From: Methanolobus sp. ZRKC5
GTDB taxonomy: Archaea; Halobacteriota; Methanosarcinia; Methanosarcinales; Methanosarcinaceae
Reading direction: 5' to 3'
DNA length: 64,000 bases
Assembly (NCBI RefSeq): GCF_038446525.1
Contig: NZ_CP151792.1
Span: 124,001-188,000, forward strand
Numbering within the stretch: the first letter of the stretch is position 1; each line of letters opens with the position of its first letter. Made by a program: the position numbers and the translations under genes. Below the pieces are notes generated by a model that saw only the letters and a program-made list of their open reading frames with translations, was not told the origin of the DNA and did not search any database. Positions 7,949 through 15,143 of this stretch are shown piece by piece.

Positions 7949-9568
7949 TTACTTTAAGAGCCTCTCCATGTCCTCTTCTACGGTGGTGCTCGGTGTTATG
8001 TTGAACTTCTCCACCAGTACATTGAGAACATTGGGTGAAATAAATGCTGGCAGCGTTGGACCAAGCGTAATATCCTGTATTTCAAGTCTCAGGAGGGTAA
8101 GCAACACAAGAATTGCCTTTTGTTCGTACCATGCGATATTGTAAGAGATAGGGGCTTCATTAACATCCGTGAATCCAAGTCTTGCCATAAGTCCCTGTGC
8201 AATAACAACCAGTGAAAATGAATCATTGCACTGTCCAGCATCCAGTACTCTTGGAATTCCATCAATCTCTCCAAGGTTGAGTTTATTGTAGCGATATTTT
8301 GCACATCCGGCGGTAAGTATGACAGTATCTTTAGGCAATGCCTCTGCGAAATCCGTGTAATACTGCCTGTCCTTATGGCGTCCGTCACAGCCTGCCATGA
8401 CAATGAACTTCTTTATCTTACCGGCTTTGACAGCATCAACGATCTTGTCTGCATTAGATAGTACGGAATTGTAAGCAAAGCCTCCCATGATGCTACCTTC
8501 TTCCAGTTGTACCGGGGGTTCACAGGTCTTTGCCTTCTCAATAATGGCTGAGAAATCTTTCTTCCCGTCCTCAGCTACGATGTGTGTGACATCATCATAA
8601 CCGACGGAACCTGTAGTATATAATCTGTCAATATAGCTCTTCTTTGGAGGGAGGATACAATTGCTCGTCAGTAATATTGGTCCGTTGAAACTCTCGAATT
8701 CCTGCTTCTGCCGCCACCATGAACCACCGTAGTTGCCTACCAGATGTTCGTACTTCTTAAATACCGGATATGAATTTGCAGGCAGCATCTCACCGTGAGT
8801 ATAGATATCTACACCTGTCCCTTCTGTCTGATCGAGAAGCTGTTTCATGTCATTTAGATCATGTCCACTTATAAGGATTCCTGGATTGTCTCTTGTTCCA
8901 ATATTGACCTCGGTAGGTTCCGGGTTTCCAAATGTTGCGGTATTTACCTTATCAAGGTCTGCCATTACATCGAAACCTTTTTCCCCACATTTCAGGACCA
9001 ATGAGATCAGGTTCTTATCAGTCAGGCTGTCATTCGTGGTTGCCACAAGGCCTTCTTCTATAAATGAATTAACTTTTTTGTTGATATTTCCAAGCATCAT
9101 GGCATGGTGTCCATATGCTGCAATTCCTTTGATACCAAAGATCAACAGTTCTCTTAATGACCTGATATCTTCGTTCTCTGTTGCAAGTATGCCGGTATCC
9201 CTATCCTTGAGGTTTTCCGGGCTCACAGTTGCTATCTCAGGCAGATCGTTCTCATCAAGTGCATTGTTATCCAGAAGTTTCTGCTTGATCTCACTTTGAA
9301 TCCTGAATCCCTTGTCAATGCGATCCTGAATTCCGGTCACTCTGAAATCAGTATTCGTTATGGTTGCAAACAGTGCATCGAGCATAAAATCATCAGTGCT
9401 CTCTTCAGAAATACTTGCTTTTCTTGCTTTCTGGTTGTAGAATGCAACACTTTTAAGCACATAGATGAGATCATCCTGAAGATCTGCAACTTCCCCTTTT
9501 TTACCGCACATGCCGCTTTTTGTGCAGCCTTCCCCGTTCATTGTTTCTTCACACTGGTAGCAGAACAT
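7949..9568 (-). CDS. hcp: Hybrid cluster protein (hydroxylamine reductase)
   Basis: Hcp carries an iron-sulfur cluster and a hybrid Fe-S-O cluster. It reduces hydroxylamine in vitro and acts as an NO reductase in bacteria. The N-terminal cluster cysteines are C3, C6, C15 and C21 (spacing 2, 8, 5), the class I/II anaerobe pattern. Later motifs include the GNYGGSW region, [22 protein letters not shown] and [10 protein letters not shown], which carry hybrid-cluster ligands. The frame extends to an upstream codon at 9622, but ATG 9568 has a GGTGA ribosome binding site and gives the expected MFCYQCEE start, 539 aa. No Hcp reductase partner is adjacent. The upstream region holds a cas1 fragment, a MITE and a TetR-type palindrome. 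Confidence 0.96.
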   Translation of the reverse strand: MFCYQCEETMNGEGCTKSGMCGKKGEVADLQDDLIYVLKSVAFYNQKARKASISEESTDDFMLDALFATITNTDFRVTGIQDRIDKGFRIQSEIKQKLLDNNALDENDLPEIATVSPENLKDRDTGILATENEDIRSLRELLIFGIKGIAAYGHHAMMLGNINKKVNSFIEEGLVATTNDSLTDKNLISLVLKCGEKGFDVMADLDKVNTATFGNPEPTEVNIGTRDNPGILISGHDLNDMKQLLDQTEGTGVDIYTHGEMLPANSYPVFKKYEHLVGNYGGSWWRQKQEFESFNGPILLTSNCILPPKKSYIDRLYTTGSVGYDDVTHIVAEDGKKDFSAIIEKAKTCEPPVQLEEGSIMGGFAYNSVLSNADKIVDAVKAGKIKKFIVMAGCDGRHKDRQYYTDFAEALPKDTVILTAGCAKYRYNKLNLGEIDGIPRVLDAGQCNDSFSLVVIAQGLMARLGFTDVNEAPISYNIAWYEQKAILVLLTLLRLEIQDITLGPTLPAFISPNVLNVLVEKFNITPSTTVEEDMERLLK

Positions 9569-9621
9569 ATTGTCACCTTCATTTTGTAGGTATGATGCGG
9601 AGGTATATCTATTTACTCTCA

Positions 9622-9717
9622 ATTATCAGTGGGTTTTTGCATGAGATAACAACAGGTAAGAATGTTTTGGCTTACTATCTGCAAGTGCCTTTCAGATTCC
9701 TTCTCCTTAATCTGAGT
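9622..9717 (+). pseudogene. cas1 fragment (about 90 bp)
   Basis: On the plus strand, the peptide GFLHEITTGKNVLAYYLQV followed by PFRFLL matches residue for residue the stretch GFLHEMASGKNSLAYDLQE-PFRFLV in the larger cas1 remnant at 12430. This segment carries the conserved His of the Cas1 active site; the E after Q in QEPFR is replaced by V here. Nothing on either side continues the homology. It is a short relic lying immediately upstream of hcp, in what must be the hcp 5' region. Confidence 0.75.
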
Positions 9718-9735
9718 TTTTATTTATCTCCATTT

Positions 9736-9929
9736 GTAACTATTCAGCCTACCACAATTAGCCTATTGATACTGATTTAATCAAAACGGAGATGTTTGCT
9801 CACTAACAACCTAAGAATCAAAAAAGCAATCAATGGCAACAATCAAAATTAATGATCCTAATAAAATGTAGGTCTCAACTTTTTGTCAAGATTGCTATTG
9901 ATAGTGTTTTTATCAGGCTGAATAGTTAC
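9736..9929. mobile_element. 194-bp MITE with IS66-type ends (copy 2)
   Basis: It has the same 15-bp ends and nearly the same sequence as the copy at 2204. The 8-bp target duplication is ctccattt (9728-9735 and 9930-9937). It sits between hcp and the TetR gene and has moved the palindrome at 9945 about 200 bp away from hcp. Confidence 0.95.
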
Positions 9930-9944
9930 CTCCATTTTAACAAT

Positions 9945-9968
9945 TGTCTACCTATATGCAGGTAGGTA
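9945..9968. promoter_or_regulatory. Candidate TetR operator upstream of the TetR gene
   Basis: The palindrome CTACCTatatgcAGGTAG (9948-9965) is preceded by TGT. It lies just before an AT-rich promoter-like stretch (TATTTATTATATG, 9966-9978) and about 50 bp upstream of the TetR start. A near-identical palindrome lies just after the TetR gene at 10625. Autoregulation is the simplest reading. Confidence 0.7.
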
Positions 9969-10013
9969 TTTATTATATGAGCATTATTCAAGTATTTATA
10001 AGAAAAAAGAAAC

Positions 10014-10604
10014 ATGTGGATCTATATGACAGATATGAACCCTACCAATCAACAAATACTCCATTATGCAAAGCACTTTTTGCAATGCAGGGGTTATAAT
10101 GGATTCAGCTATAGGGATATTTCTCAGAAACTGGGAATAAAAAATGCTTCGATCCATCATTACTACCCAAAAAAAGAAGATCTGGTTGCTGCCTTGCTTG
10201 AAGAGAGAAGAAAGAACTTAGCTATGTCCATTGCACAAATGGTAGAAGCCGGAGGGTCTGCGCGTGAGCAACTTCAATATTATTTTGATTATGCATTACA
10301 GGAGTTTGAGGAAGGTAAAACAATCTGTCCCCCTGGCTCAGTGATCATAGATTTTGAAGAACTTCCAGAGGAAGTTAAAAAGCAAAATAAGTTGCTAATG
10401 GACGATATACTTGACTGGATCACCAATGTTCTAAGAACCGGCCTGGAAAAAGGGGAATTCAATTTTTCAGACTCTGCAGAAGCACAGGCTGAAGATGTAT
10501 TTGTAACATTGATGGGAGCCAGACTGCTATCCAGCATTAAAGGTAGGAAAACACTTGTAAGATCGATTTCCTCGATCAAATACGGTCTTGGATGGAGGGA
10601 TTGA
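10014..10604 (+). CDS. TetR/AcrR family transcriptional regulator
   Basis: The 196-aa protein has an N-terminal TetR helix-turn-helix (about 12-60: ILHYAKHFLQCRGYNGFSY, DISQKLGIKNASIHHYYPKK, EDLVAALLEE) and an all-helical ligand-binding C-terminal domain including CPPGSVIIDFEELPEEVKKQ. Possible starts are ATG 10014, 10026 (MTDMNP) and 10035; none has a strong ribosome binding site, and the first is kept. Matching palindromes CTACCT(A/T-rich)AGGTAG occur 50 bp upstream and 20 bp downstream, so it probably represses itself and the DUF1638 gene that follows. The inducer is unknown. MITEs have inserted outside both palindromes, leaving this gene between two copies. Confidence 0.9.
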   Translation: MWIYMTDMNPTNQQILHYAKHFLQCRGYNGFSYRDISQKLGIKNASIHHYYPKKEDLVAALLEERRKNLAMSIAQMVEAGGSAREQLQYYFDYALQEFEEGKTICPPGSVIIDFEELPEEVKKQNKLLMDDILDWITNVLRTGLEKGEFNFSDSAEAQAEDVFVTLMGARLLSSIKGRKTLVRSISSIKYGLGWRD

Positions 10605-10621
10605 TTTTTTTATCCAGCCAG

Positions 10622-10642
10622 TGTCTACCTACATGCAGGTAG
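10622..10642. promoter_or_regulatory. Candidate TetR operator, originally in front of the DUF1638 gene
   Basis: CTACCTacatgcAGGTAG (10625-10642) is preceded by TGT and differs from the upstream palindrome only by C for T at one position in the centre. It lies about 27 bp before the MITE at 10669. If the MITE and one target copy are removed, it would be about 96 bp upstream of the DUF1638 start codon, in promoter range. Confidence 0.7.
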
Positions 10643-10668
10643 AATGGTTGTAAATATTACGTTATTTT

Positions 10669-10862
10669 GTAACTATTCAGCCTGGCACGATTTGCCTATT
10701 GGTACTGATTTCATCGAAATAGAGATGTCTGCTCACTAACAATCTAACAATCAAAAAAGCAATCAATAGCAACAATCAAAATAAATGATCCTAATGAAAT
10801 TTACGTTTCAACTTTTTGTCAAGATTGTTATTGATAGCGTTTTTATCAGGCTGAATAGTTAC
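10669..10862. mobile_element. 194-bp MITE with IS66-type ends (copy 3)
   Basis: Exact 15-bp inverted ends and an 8-bp duplication gttatttt (10661-10668 and 10863-10870). It belongs to the second sequence variant (GGCACGATTTGCC after the end repeat), like the copies at 19363, 32108 and 63626. It separates the putative TetR operator from the DUF1638 gene. Confidence 0.95.
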
Positions 10863-10922
10863 GTTATTTTTTCCATAAAAAATGGAAACTAGTTAAATAA
10901 AGAAAATTGGAGGAAATTTGTA

Positions 10923-11726
10923 ATGCCCGTTATGAGTATTATTTCATGTAAAATAATGCAGGATGAAATTGTCTGGCTTTTTACCAATGATCACGAAATT
11001 AATAAGATCATAATCGTACCTAACGAGAATATTTCTGAATTTACAGAAAAACTTAATGAACAGCATGTCTCTTATGACATTATACCTTTGGAAAAGATAC
11101 CATCTATTCTTGGGGAAATGGATGAATGTGAATCAATTGTTATAGTTAATATTCTGGAACTTGGACTTCATGCAGTACCAAAAATACTTAAATCTGAGGT
11201 CTACCAGAGTATTAGAAAAATGATACCATTCTCCGATGGGATACTCCTTTTTTATGGTCTTTGTGGTAATGTTTTGGGTAAGGTAGAGGAGGATTTCTGC
11301 CTGGAAAAAGATGGCTGTATTGTCCGAATACTCAGAGACAGTGAAAGGATCGTGGATGACTGCATCGGGGCAACAGTAGGCGGTGGAGCTAACTATCTAA
11401 AACTGCTTAAAACACACAGTAAAGAACCTGCTTTCTTCTTCACTCCTATGTATGCCAGTTCATGGAAAGAACTTCTAAACTTTGATAAATATGATCCTGA
11501 CCCTGAAAAAGCGTTCCAGATGGCAAAAATGGTCAATGATCTGGCAGGGTATTCAAGGGTTGCAAAGGTCAATACAGGACTGACATATGTAAAGGATATA
11601 GATACAAAAATTGAAGAATATGCCAATTTGTTTGGGTATAGTACTTTTGAGATCAGTGGTAATCAGGAAATATTCGAGAAATGCTATTTCTCAATAAAGG
11701 ATGAAATAAAGAACAAAAGTATGTAA
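10923..11726 (+). CDS. DUF1638 domain-containing protein
   Basis: This 267-aa protein begins with MSIISCKIMQDEIVWLFTND, followed by EIPLEKIP-like and LFYGLCGNVLGKVEED segments, a glycine-rich IGATVGGGANYL, and FFFTPMYASSWKELL. That pattern is characteristic of DUF1638, a family common in methylotrophic methanogens and often found near corrinoid methyltransferase genes; its biochemical role is not established. The start ATG has a strong GGAGG site 9 bases upstream. A MITE begins 60 bp before the start. The gene is probably under control of the preceding TetR through the palindrome at 10625. No methyltransferase gene lies in this window. Confidence 0.85.
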   Translation: MPVMSIISCKIMQDEIVWLFTNDHEINKIIIVPNENISEFTEKLNEQHVSYDIIPLEKIPSILGEMDECESIVIVNILELGLHAVPKILKSEVYQSIRKMIPFSDGILLFYGLCGNVLGKVEEDFCLEKDGCIVRILRDSERIVDDCIGATVGGGANYLKLLKTHSKEPAFFFTPMYASSWKELLNFDKYDPDPEKAFQMAKMVNDLAGYSRVAKVNTGLTYVKDIDTKIEEYANLFGYSTFEISGNQEIFEKCYFSIKDEIKNKSM

Positions 11727-11735
11727 AAGATAATT

Positions 11736-11879
11736 ATGCCTGTTTTAACAAGCGTATTCTTTTCAGATGATGTAGCATACGCTCTAAGAAATACAAAAGG
11801 GCACGTTAATGCTAAAAATAGCATTGGAATTAGAAAGAAAGCAAATAGCTTAATAGCATTAAAATATCAGAAAAGATAG
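11736..11879 (+). CDS. Very short frame in an intergenic stretch, unrecognised
   Basis: A 47-codon frame (MPVLTSVFFSDDVAYALRN...) begins 10 bp after the DUF1638 stop, in the same direction. It has no clear ribosome binding site and I recognise no family. Its opening MPV resembles the DUF1638 start only superficially. Low confidence; possibly a remnant. Confidence 0.15.
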   Translation: MPVLTSVFFSDDVAYALRNTKGHVNAKNSIGIRKKANSLIALKYQKR

Positions 11880-12002
11880 TTATCGGCCTTAAAATTCTTG
11901 TTCAGAATAAAACCAATGATTATATAGGTATTATAGAGAAATAAAAGGAAAACCAAAAAATTGGTCTTCCGATTAGATGCTCAATTAGTTAGTAACTTAA
12001 GA

Positions 12003-12215
12003 TTAAGCAACTTCGCCAAATGCGAACTTGCTCATTACTTTTGTTACTTTGATTGTTACTTCGTCGCCGACCTTTGTTTCAGGGACAAATACTACAAATC
12101 CGCTGACTCTTGCGATACCGTCGCCTTCTCTTGCGATATCTTCAATTGTCACATCATAAGTTTCCCCAGCTTCTACCGGAGCATCTGACTGCATTTTATT
12201 AAACAAATATTTCAC
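12003..12215 (-). CDS. TRAM domain-containing protein
   Basis: A 70-aa single TRAM domain: VEAGETYDVTIEDIAREGDGIARVSGFVVFVP followed by VGDEVTIKVTKVMSKFAFGEV. Stand-alone TRAM proteins bind RNA and have been shown in methanogens (including Methanococcoides) to act as RNA chaperones linked to cold response. The frame starts at GTG 12215 with GGA close upstream. An internal ATG at 12194 (MQSDAPVEAGE) is an alternative that matches the usual length better. Confidence 0.92.
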   Translation of the reverse strand: MKYLFNKMQSDAPVEAGETYDVTIEDIAREGDGIARVSGFVVFVPETKVGDEVTIKVTKVMSKFAFGEVA

Positions 12216-12429
12216 GTCCTTATTGATTAGCTTAAAAAGTAATACATAATTTGGTTAAAATATGGAAAAACAGTAAATTTGAGTAAACAAATACTATCTG
12301 AACCTATAATTAGCAAACCAGTTTAAACCTCTAAAAGCACACTTAGTATACCAAGGATACTATATAAAGCTGTCCTCTGGTGCCTAAATATTTTGAATGA
12401 AATATATAATGTGTGTTGAAATTGGTGTT

Positions 12430-13139
12430 GATTGGAAGTACTGGAATGAGTTGACTAAGGGACTATACCTGAAGATTATGATTTTTGTGTTAGGGGAGAT
12501 TAGTATAAGAGAGCAACAGAAGCAGGAGACAAGGTTAATGTCATGCTCAATTATGGTTATGCTCTGCTTGAGGCTGAATGCTTAAGAGCCATCAATGCTG
12601 TTGGTATGGATGTTCATGTAGGCTTTTTGCATGAGATGGCATCAGGTAAGAACAGTTTAGCTTATGATCTGCAAGAGCCTTTTAGATTCCTTGTTGATCT
12701 TACGGTTATCAGTCTTATTGAGTCTAAGAAGATGGATGATAAGGACTTTATCAGGACTGAGAGCTATTCACTCAGGTTGAAGCCTTCAGGAGCTAAGAAG
12801 GTTACTGAGGAGTTCAATAACTGGATGAATAAGAAGGTAGCTTACAAAAAACAATCTGTTATGTGGAGTTATGCTCTGTTATTGAAGACTAGGGAGCTTG
12901 ATCAGTATCTTGTTGGCAAGAGAAAGACTCTTGATTTCAGTAAGCCTGTTTATAGTGTTGAGAGGCATGATTCAGAAGAGATTAGACAGAAGATACTAAG
13001 TATTTCTTACTCAGACTGGAAGAAGATGGGATTCTCAAAAGGTACACTCCACTACATGAAGAAAAATGCTGAAGCGGATAAGCAATTTACCTTAAACTCT
13101 CACGTTAGGGAAAGATTAGAGATGTGGGGAGGATGTTGA
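12430..13139 (+). pseudogene. cas1: cas1 remnant (C-terminal half, with frameshift and stop)
   Basis: The long frame from ATG 12543 reads MLNYGYALLEAECLRAINA, GFLHEMASGKNSLAYDLQEP and so on to ERLEMWGGC and a stop. This is the Cas1 integrase C-terminal domain with the Glu (LLEAE), His (FLHE) and acidic (QEPF) active-site residues kept. Upstream, the same frame continues (YKRATEAGDKVNV) but is cut by TAG at 12501. Before that, CVRGD and PEDYDF are in frame, and DWKYWNELTKGL is in another frame, so there is also a frameshift near 12467. The N-terminal domain is missing, no cas2 follows, and no CRISPR repeats are visible. It is a dead relic. Confidence 0.9.
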
Positions 13140-13222
13140 CAAATTGAATAAAATTATATGTTGTATAAACACATCAAAGATTTGATTAATTTTAAACGTT
13201 TTTATTGAACAAGGTGGCTAGA

Positions 13223-13381
13223 ATGCAACAAAATAATGTGCAAAAGATAGTGAAAATATTGCAAAAACATTCATTCACCATTGGTATTTTATTTGTACTT
13301 GGTGGGATATTTCTACTTTACCATGAAGTAATTACAGAAGCCTACCATTTTAGCTATACTAAAATGATAATTTATATGTAA
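13223..13381 (+). pseudogene. Small membrane-protein gene truncated by IS66 copy A
   Basis: The frame starts at ATG 13223 behind a strong GGTGG site and encodes MQQNNVQKIVKILQKHSFT, then a hydrophobic segment (IGILFVLGGIFLLYHE) and YHFSYTKMIIY. It ends at ATG-TAA formed by the first bases of the IS66 element. The rest is not recognisable beyond the element, which lacks a matching target duplication here, so flanking DNA has probably been lost. Confidence 0.6.
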
Positions 13382-14999
13382 CTATTCAGCCTAGCTCACT
13401 TCCACCAAGCTGATTTCTTCATCCACGATCAATTCTGCAACTTTGGAACAAATGAATTGCCATAAAATATTGCACTAATTGCATCGATAACAGATTCAGA
13501 ATTCTTATTAACAGTAGACACGTATCCTCTTATACGGCAGAAATTTTTTGCACCCTGTTTACTGCGGAAAGTACCTGATATCTTCTGCTGTACTTTCGTC
13601 ATTCTGATATCTCTTTCAGCCTGATTGTTATCAAACGGAACGTTTTGGTCGTACATAAATCGCAAGATATCCTCTTTATGGCCAATAAACCTATCCAGCA
13701 AATTCTTTACCGTGGTCTGCTTCTTACGTCCTCGTTTTTTAGACCGCACATTTGATTCCGGATCAGGAGGATTTTCATTCACTCCTAAACAAGTTATGTG
13801 ATCATAATCCTCACTGAACCTTTGAATTAGCTCAGTATCTAAAAGATCATTATCAACATGATGTTTAATGCATATCAAGAGATCACTCATTATCTTTGTC
13901 CACTGTTGATCACTGTTTTCGGAAGCTCCAGTTAACTCTCGTAATAAATGTGCATTACATAATGAATGTTGACATTCATATTTGTTGTACGGTTTCCAAA
14001 AATCATGTGTTGCAACACCAGTGTAACCTGGTAATATGCCCATAGCATCCATTGCTTCTGAGCCCCTTTTGCGATGTGCAAAATAATAGGTCAGTTTGTC
14101 TGTACCTGCCACATGAAGCCAATTACGAACTGCATTTATTCTCATTCCTGTTTCATCCAGATTGATGACAGGAGATTCTTTCAGGAGATGTTTCACTGTA
14201 TTTTCAAAAGCTCCAAGCTTCTCAAAACAACTACGTTCCGTGTTCACCAAAGTAGCAGGACTTATCTTGCATCCCAAAATATCAGAGAACAACTTGGTAA
14301 CACGCTGATAAGGAAGTAATTGGTAAGTGTGCAAATAAACTGCAAATGACTTAACTCGATGACCGTATTGAGTCGGCTGAGTTACACCATCTGGAAAAAG
14401 AGCTTTGTTTACATGAGAACATTTGGGACATGTTTTAATCTCGCAACGATGTTCAATGCAATTGATAGTTATAGGAGGAATGTCAAAGACCTGTCTTCTT
14501 TCATAGTCAGAGGGAACAGAAGCTAACGATCTCCCACAATTGACGCATTGATTAACAGGATGAACAATAACTTCATCCGGATCATCATTTATTCTTAATG
14601 TAGTACCAGGATGACCGTTTTGACCACCTACATGCTTATTGGTCTTTTTTCTTTGACTTTTAAGGGTTGGTTTATTCCGTGCATAAGAATCAGTAGAAGG
14701 TGGTTTGCTACTGTTGCGACTATTCTTTTCAAGCATTTCTTCCAAATGCCTGACACGCTCTTCAAGTTGTGCAATTTGGAGAGATTGATGTTCAATTATC
14801 CCAAGTAATCGAGTTACAAGTTCTACTACTGCTTCTGGACCAGCTTCATAAACTGCAAGTATTTCTTCGCGGTCTATACAAATCCCCTCAGATTGATAGA
14901 CGTTTTTTATGATATTTTACTGAATATTTTTTAACACATAGAATGAAGCCATAGTATATTGTTTTTTGCATCATTAAAACAGTCAGGCTGAATAGTTAC
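13378..14999 (-). mobile_element. IS66-family insertion sequence, copy A
   Basis: About 1622 bp with perfect 15-bp ends GTAACTATTCAGCCT / AGGCTGAATAGTTAC, identical to those of the six 194-bp MITEs. It carries a single transposase (tnpC type) without tnpA or tnpB, as in the ISBst12 subgroup. It is nearly identical to copy B at 43816. Unlike copy B, the 8 bases on each side (atttatat and gtaatata) do not match, suggesting later recombination or a deletion at one end. Confidence 0.93.
13429..14745 (-). CDS. IS66-family transposase (TnpC type)
   Basis: From the TTG at 14745 the protein is 438 aa: NSSKPPSTDSYARNK linker, zinc-finger region (CVNCGRSL, CPKCSHVNK), YGHRVKSFAVYLHTYQLLPY, catalytic LDETGMR, CNAHLLREL and DNNQAERDIRM, ending in the IS66 C-terminal segment. 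The frame stays open for 44 more codons upstream and encodes DREEILAVYEAGPEAVVEL and a coiled segment, the normal IS66 N terminus, so the listed TTG is almost certainly internal. No ATG, GTG or TTG begins that extension; an ATA at 14877, 6 nt after GAGGGG, fits best and gives 482 aa. It differs from copy B at three residues. Confidence 0.93.
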   Translation of the reverse strand: MEEMLEKNSRNSSKPPSTDSYARNKPTLKSQRKKTNKHVGGQNGHPGTTLRINDDPDEVIVHPVNQCVNCGRSLASVPSDYERRQVFDIPPITINCIEHRCEIKTCPKCSHVNKALFPDGVTQPTQYGHRVKSFAVYLHTYQLLPYQRVTKLFSDILGCKISPATLVNTERSCFEKLGAFENTVKHLLKESPVINLDETGMRINAVRNWLHVAGTDKLTYYFAHRKRGSEAMDAMGILPGYTGVATHDFWKPYNKYECQHSLCNAHLLRELTGASENSDQQWTKIMSDLLICIKHHVDNDLLDTELIQRFSEDYDHITCLGVNENPPDPESNVRSKKRGRKKQTTVKNLLDRFIGHKEDILRFMYDQNVPFDNNQAERDIRMTKVQQKISGTFRSKQGAKNFCRIRGYVSTVNKNSESVIDAISAIFYGNSFVPKLQN

Positions 15000-15143
15000 G
15001 TAATATATAACAAATTCCGGACCATGTTACAGATTCATAGTATACTTAACTGTTCTTAATATTGGGTACTCAACTATAATTCCACTACAAAACAGGACTG
15101 CAATTAACAAAAGGATCAATACATTAGTAAATTAGGAGACAGG

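Noticed and set aside
8847-9299. 150-codon frame antisense to hcp
   Set aside because: Serine-rich, low-complexity shadow of a well-supported gene.
9945-10642. Two palindromes as possible CRISPR repeats near the cas1 remnants
   Set aside because: Only two copies, 680 bp apart with a gene between them; palindromic operator form. No array is visible anywhere in the window.
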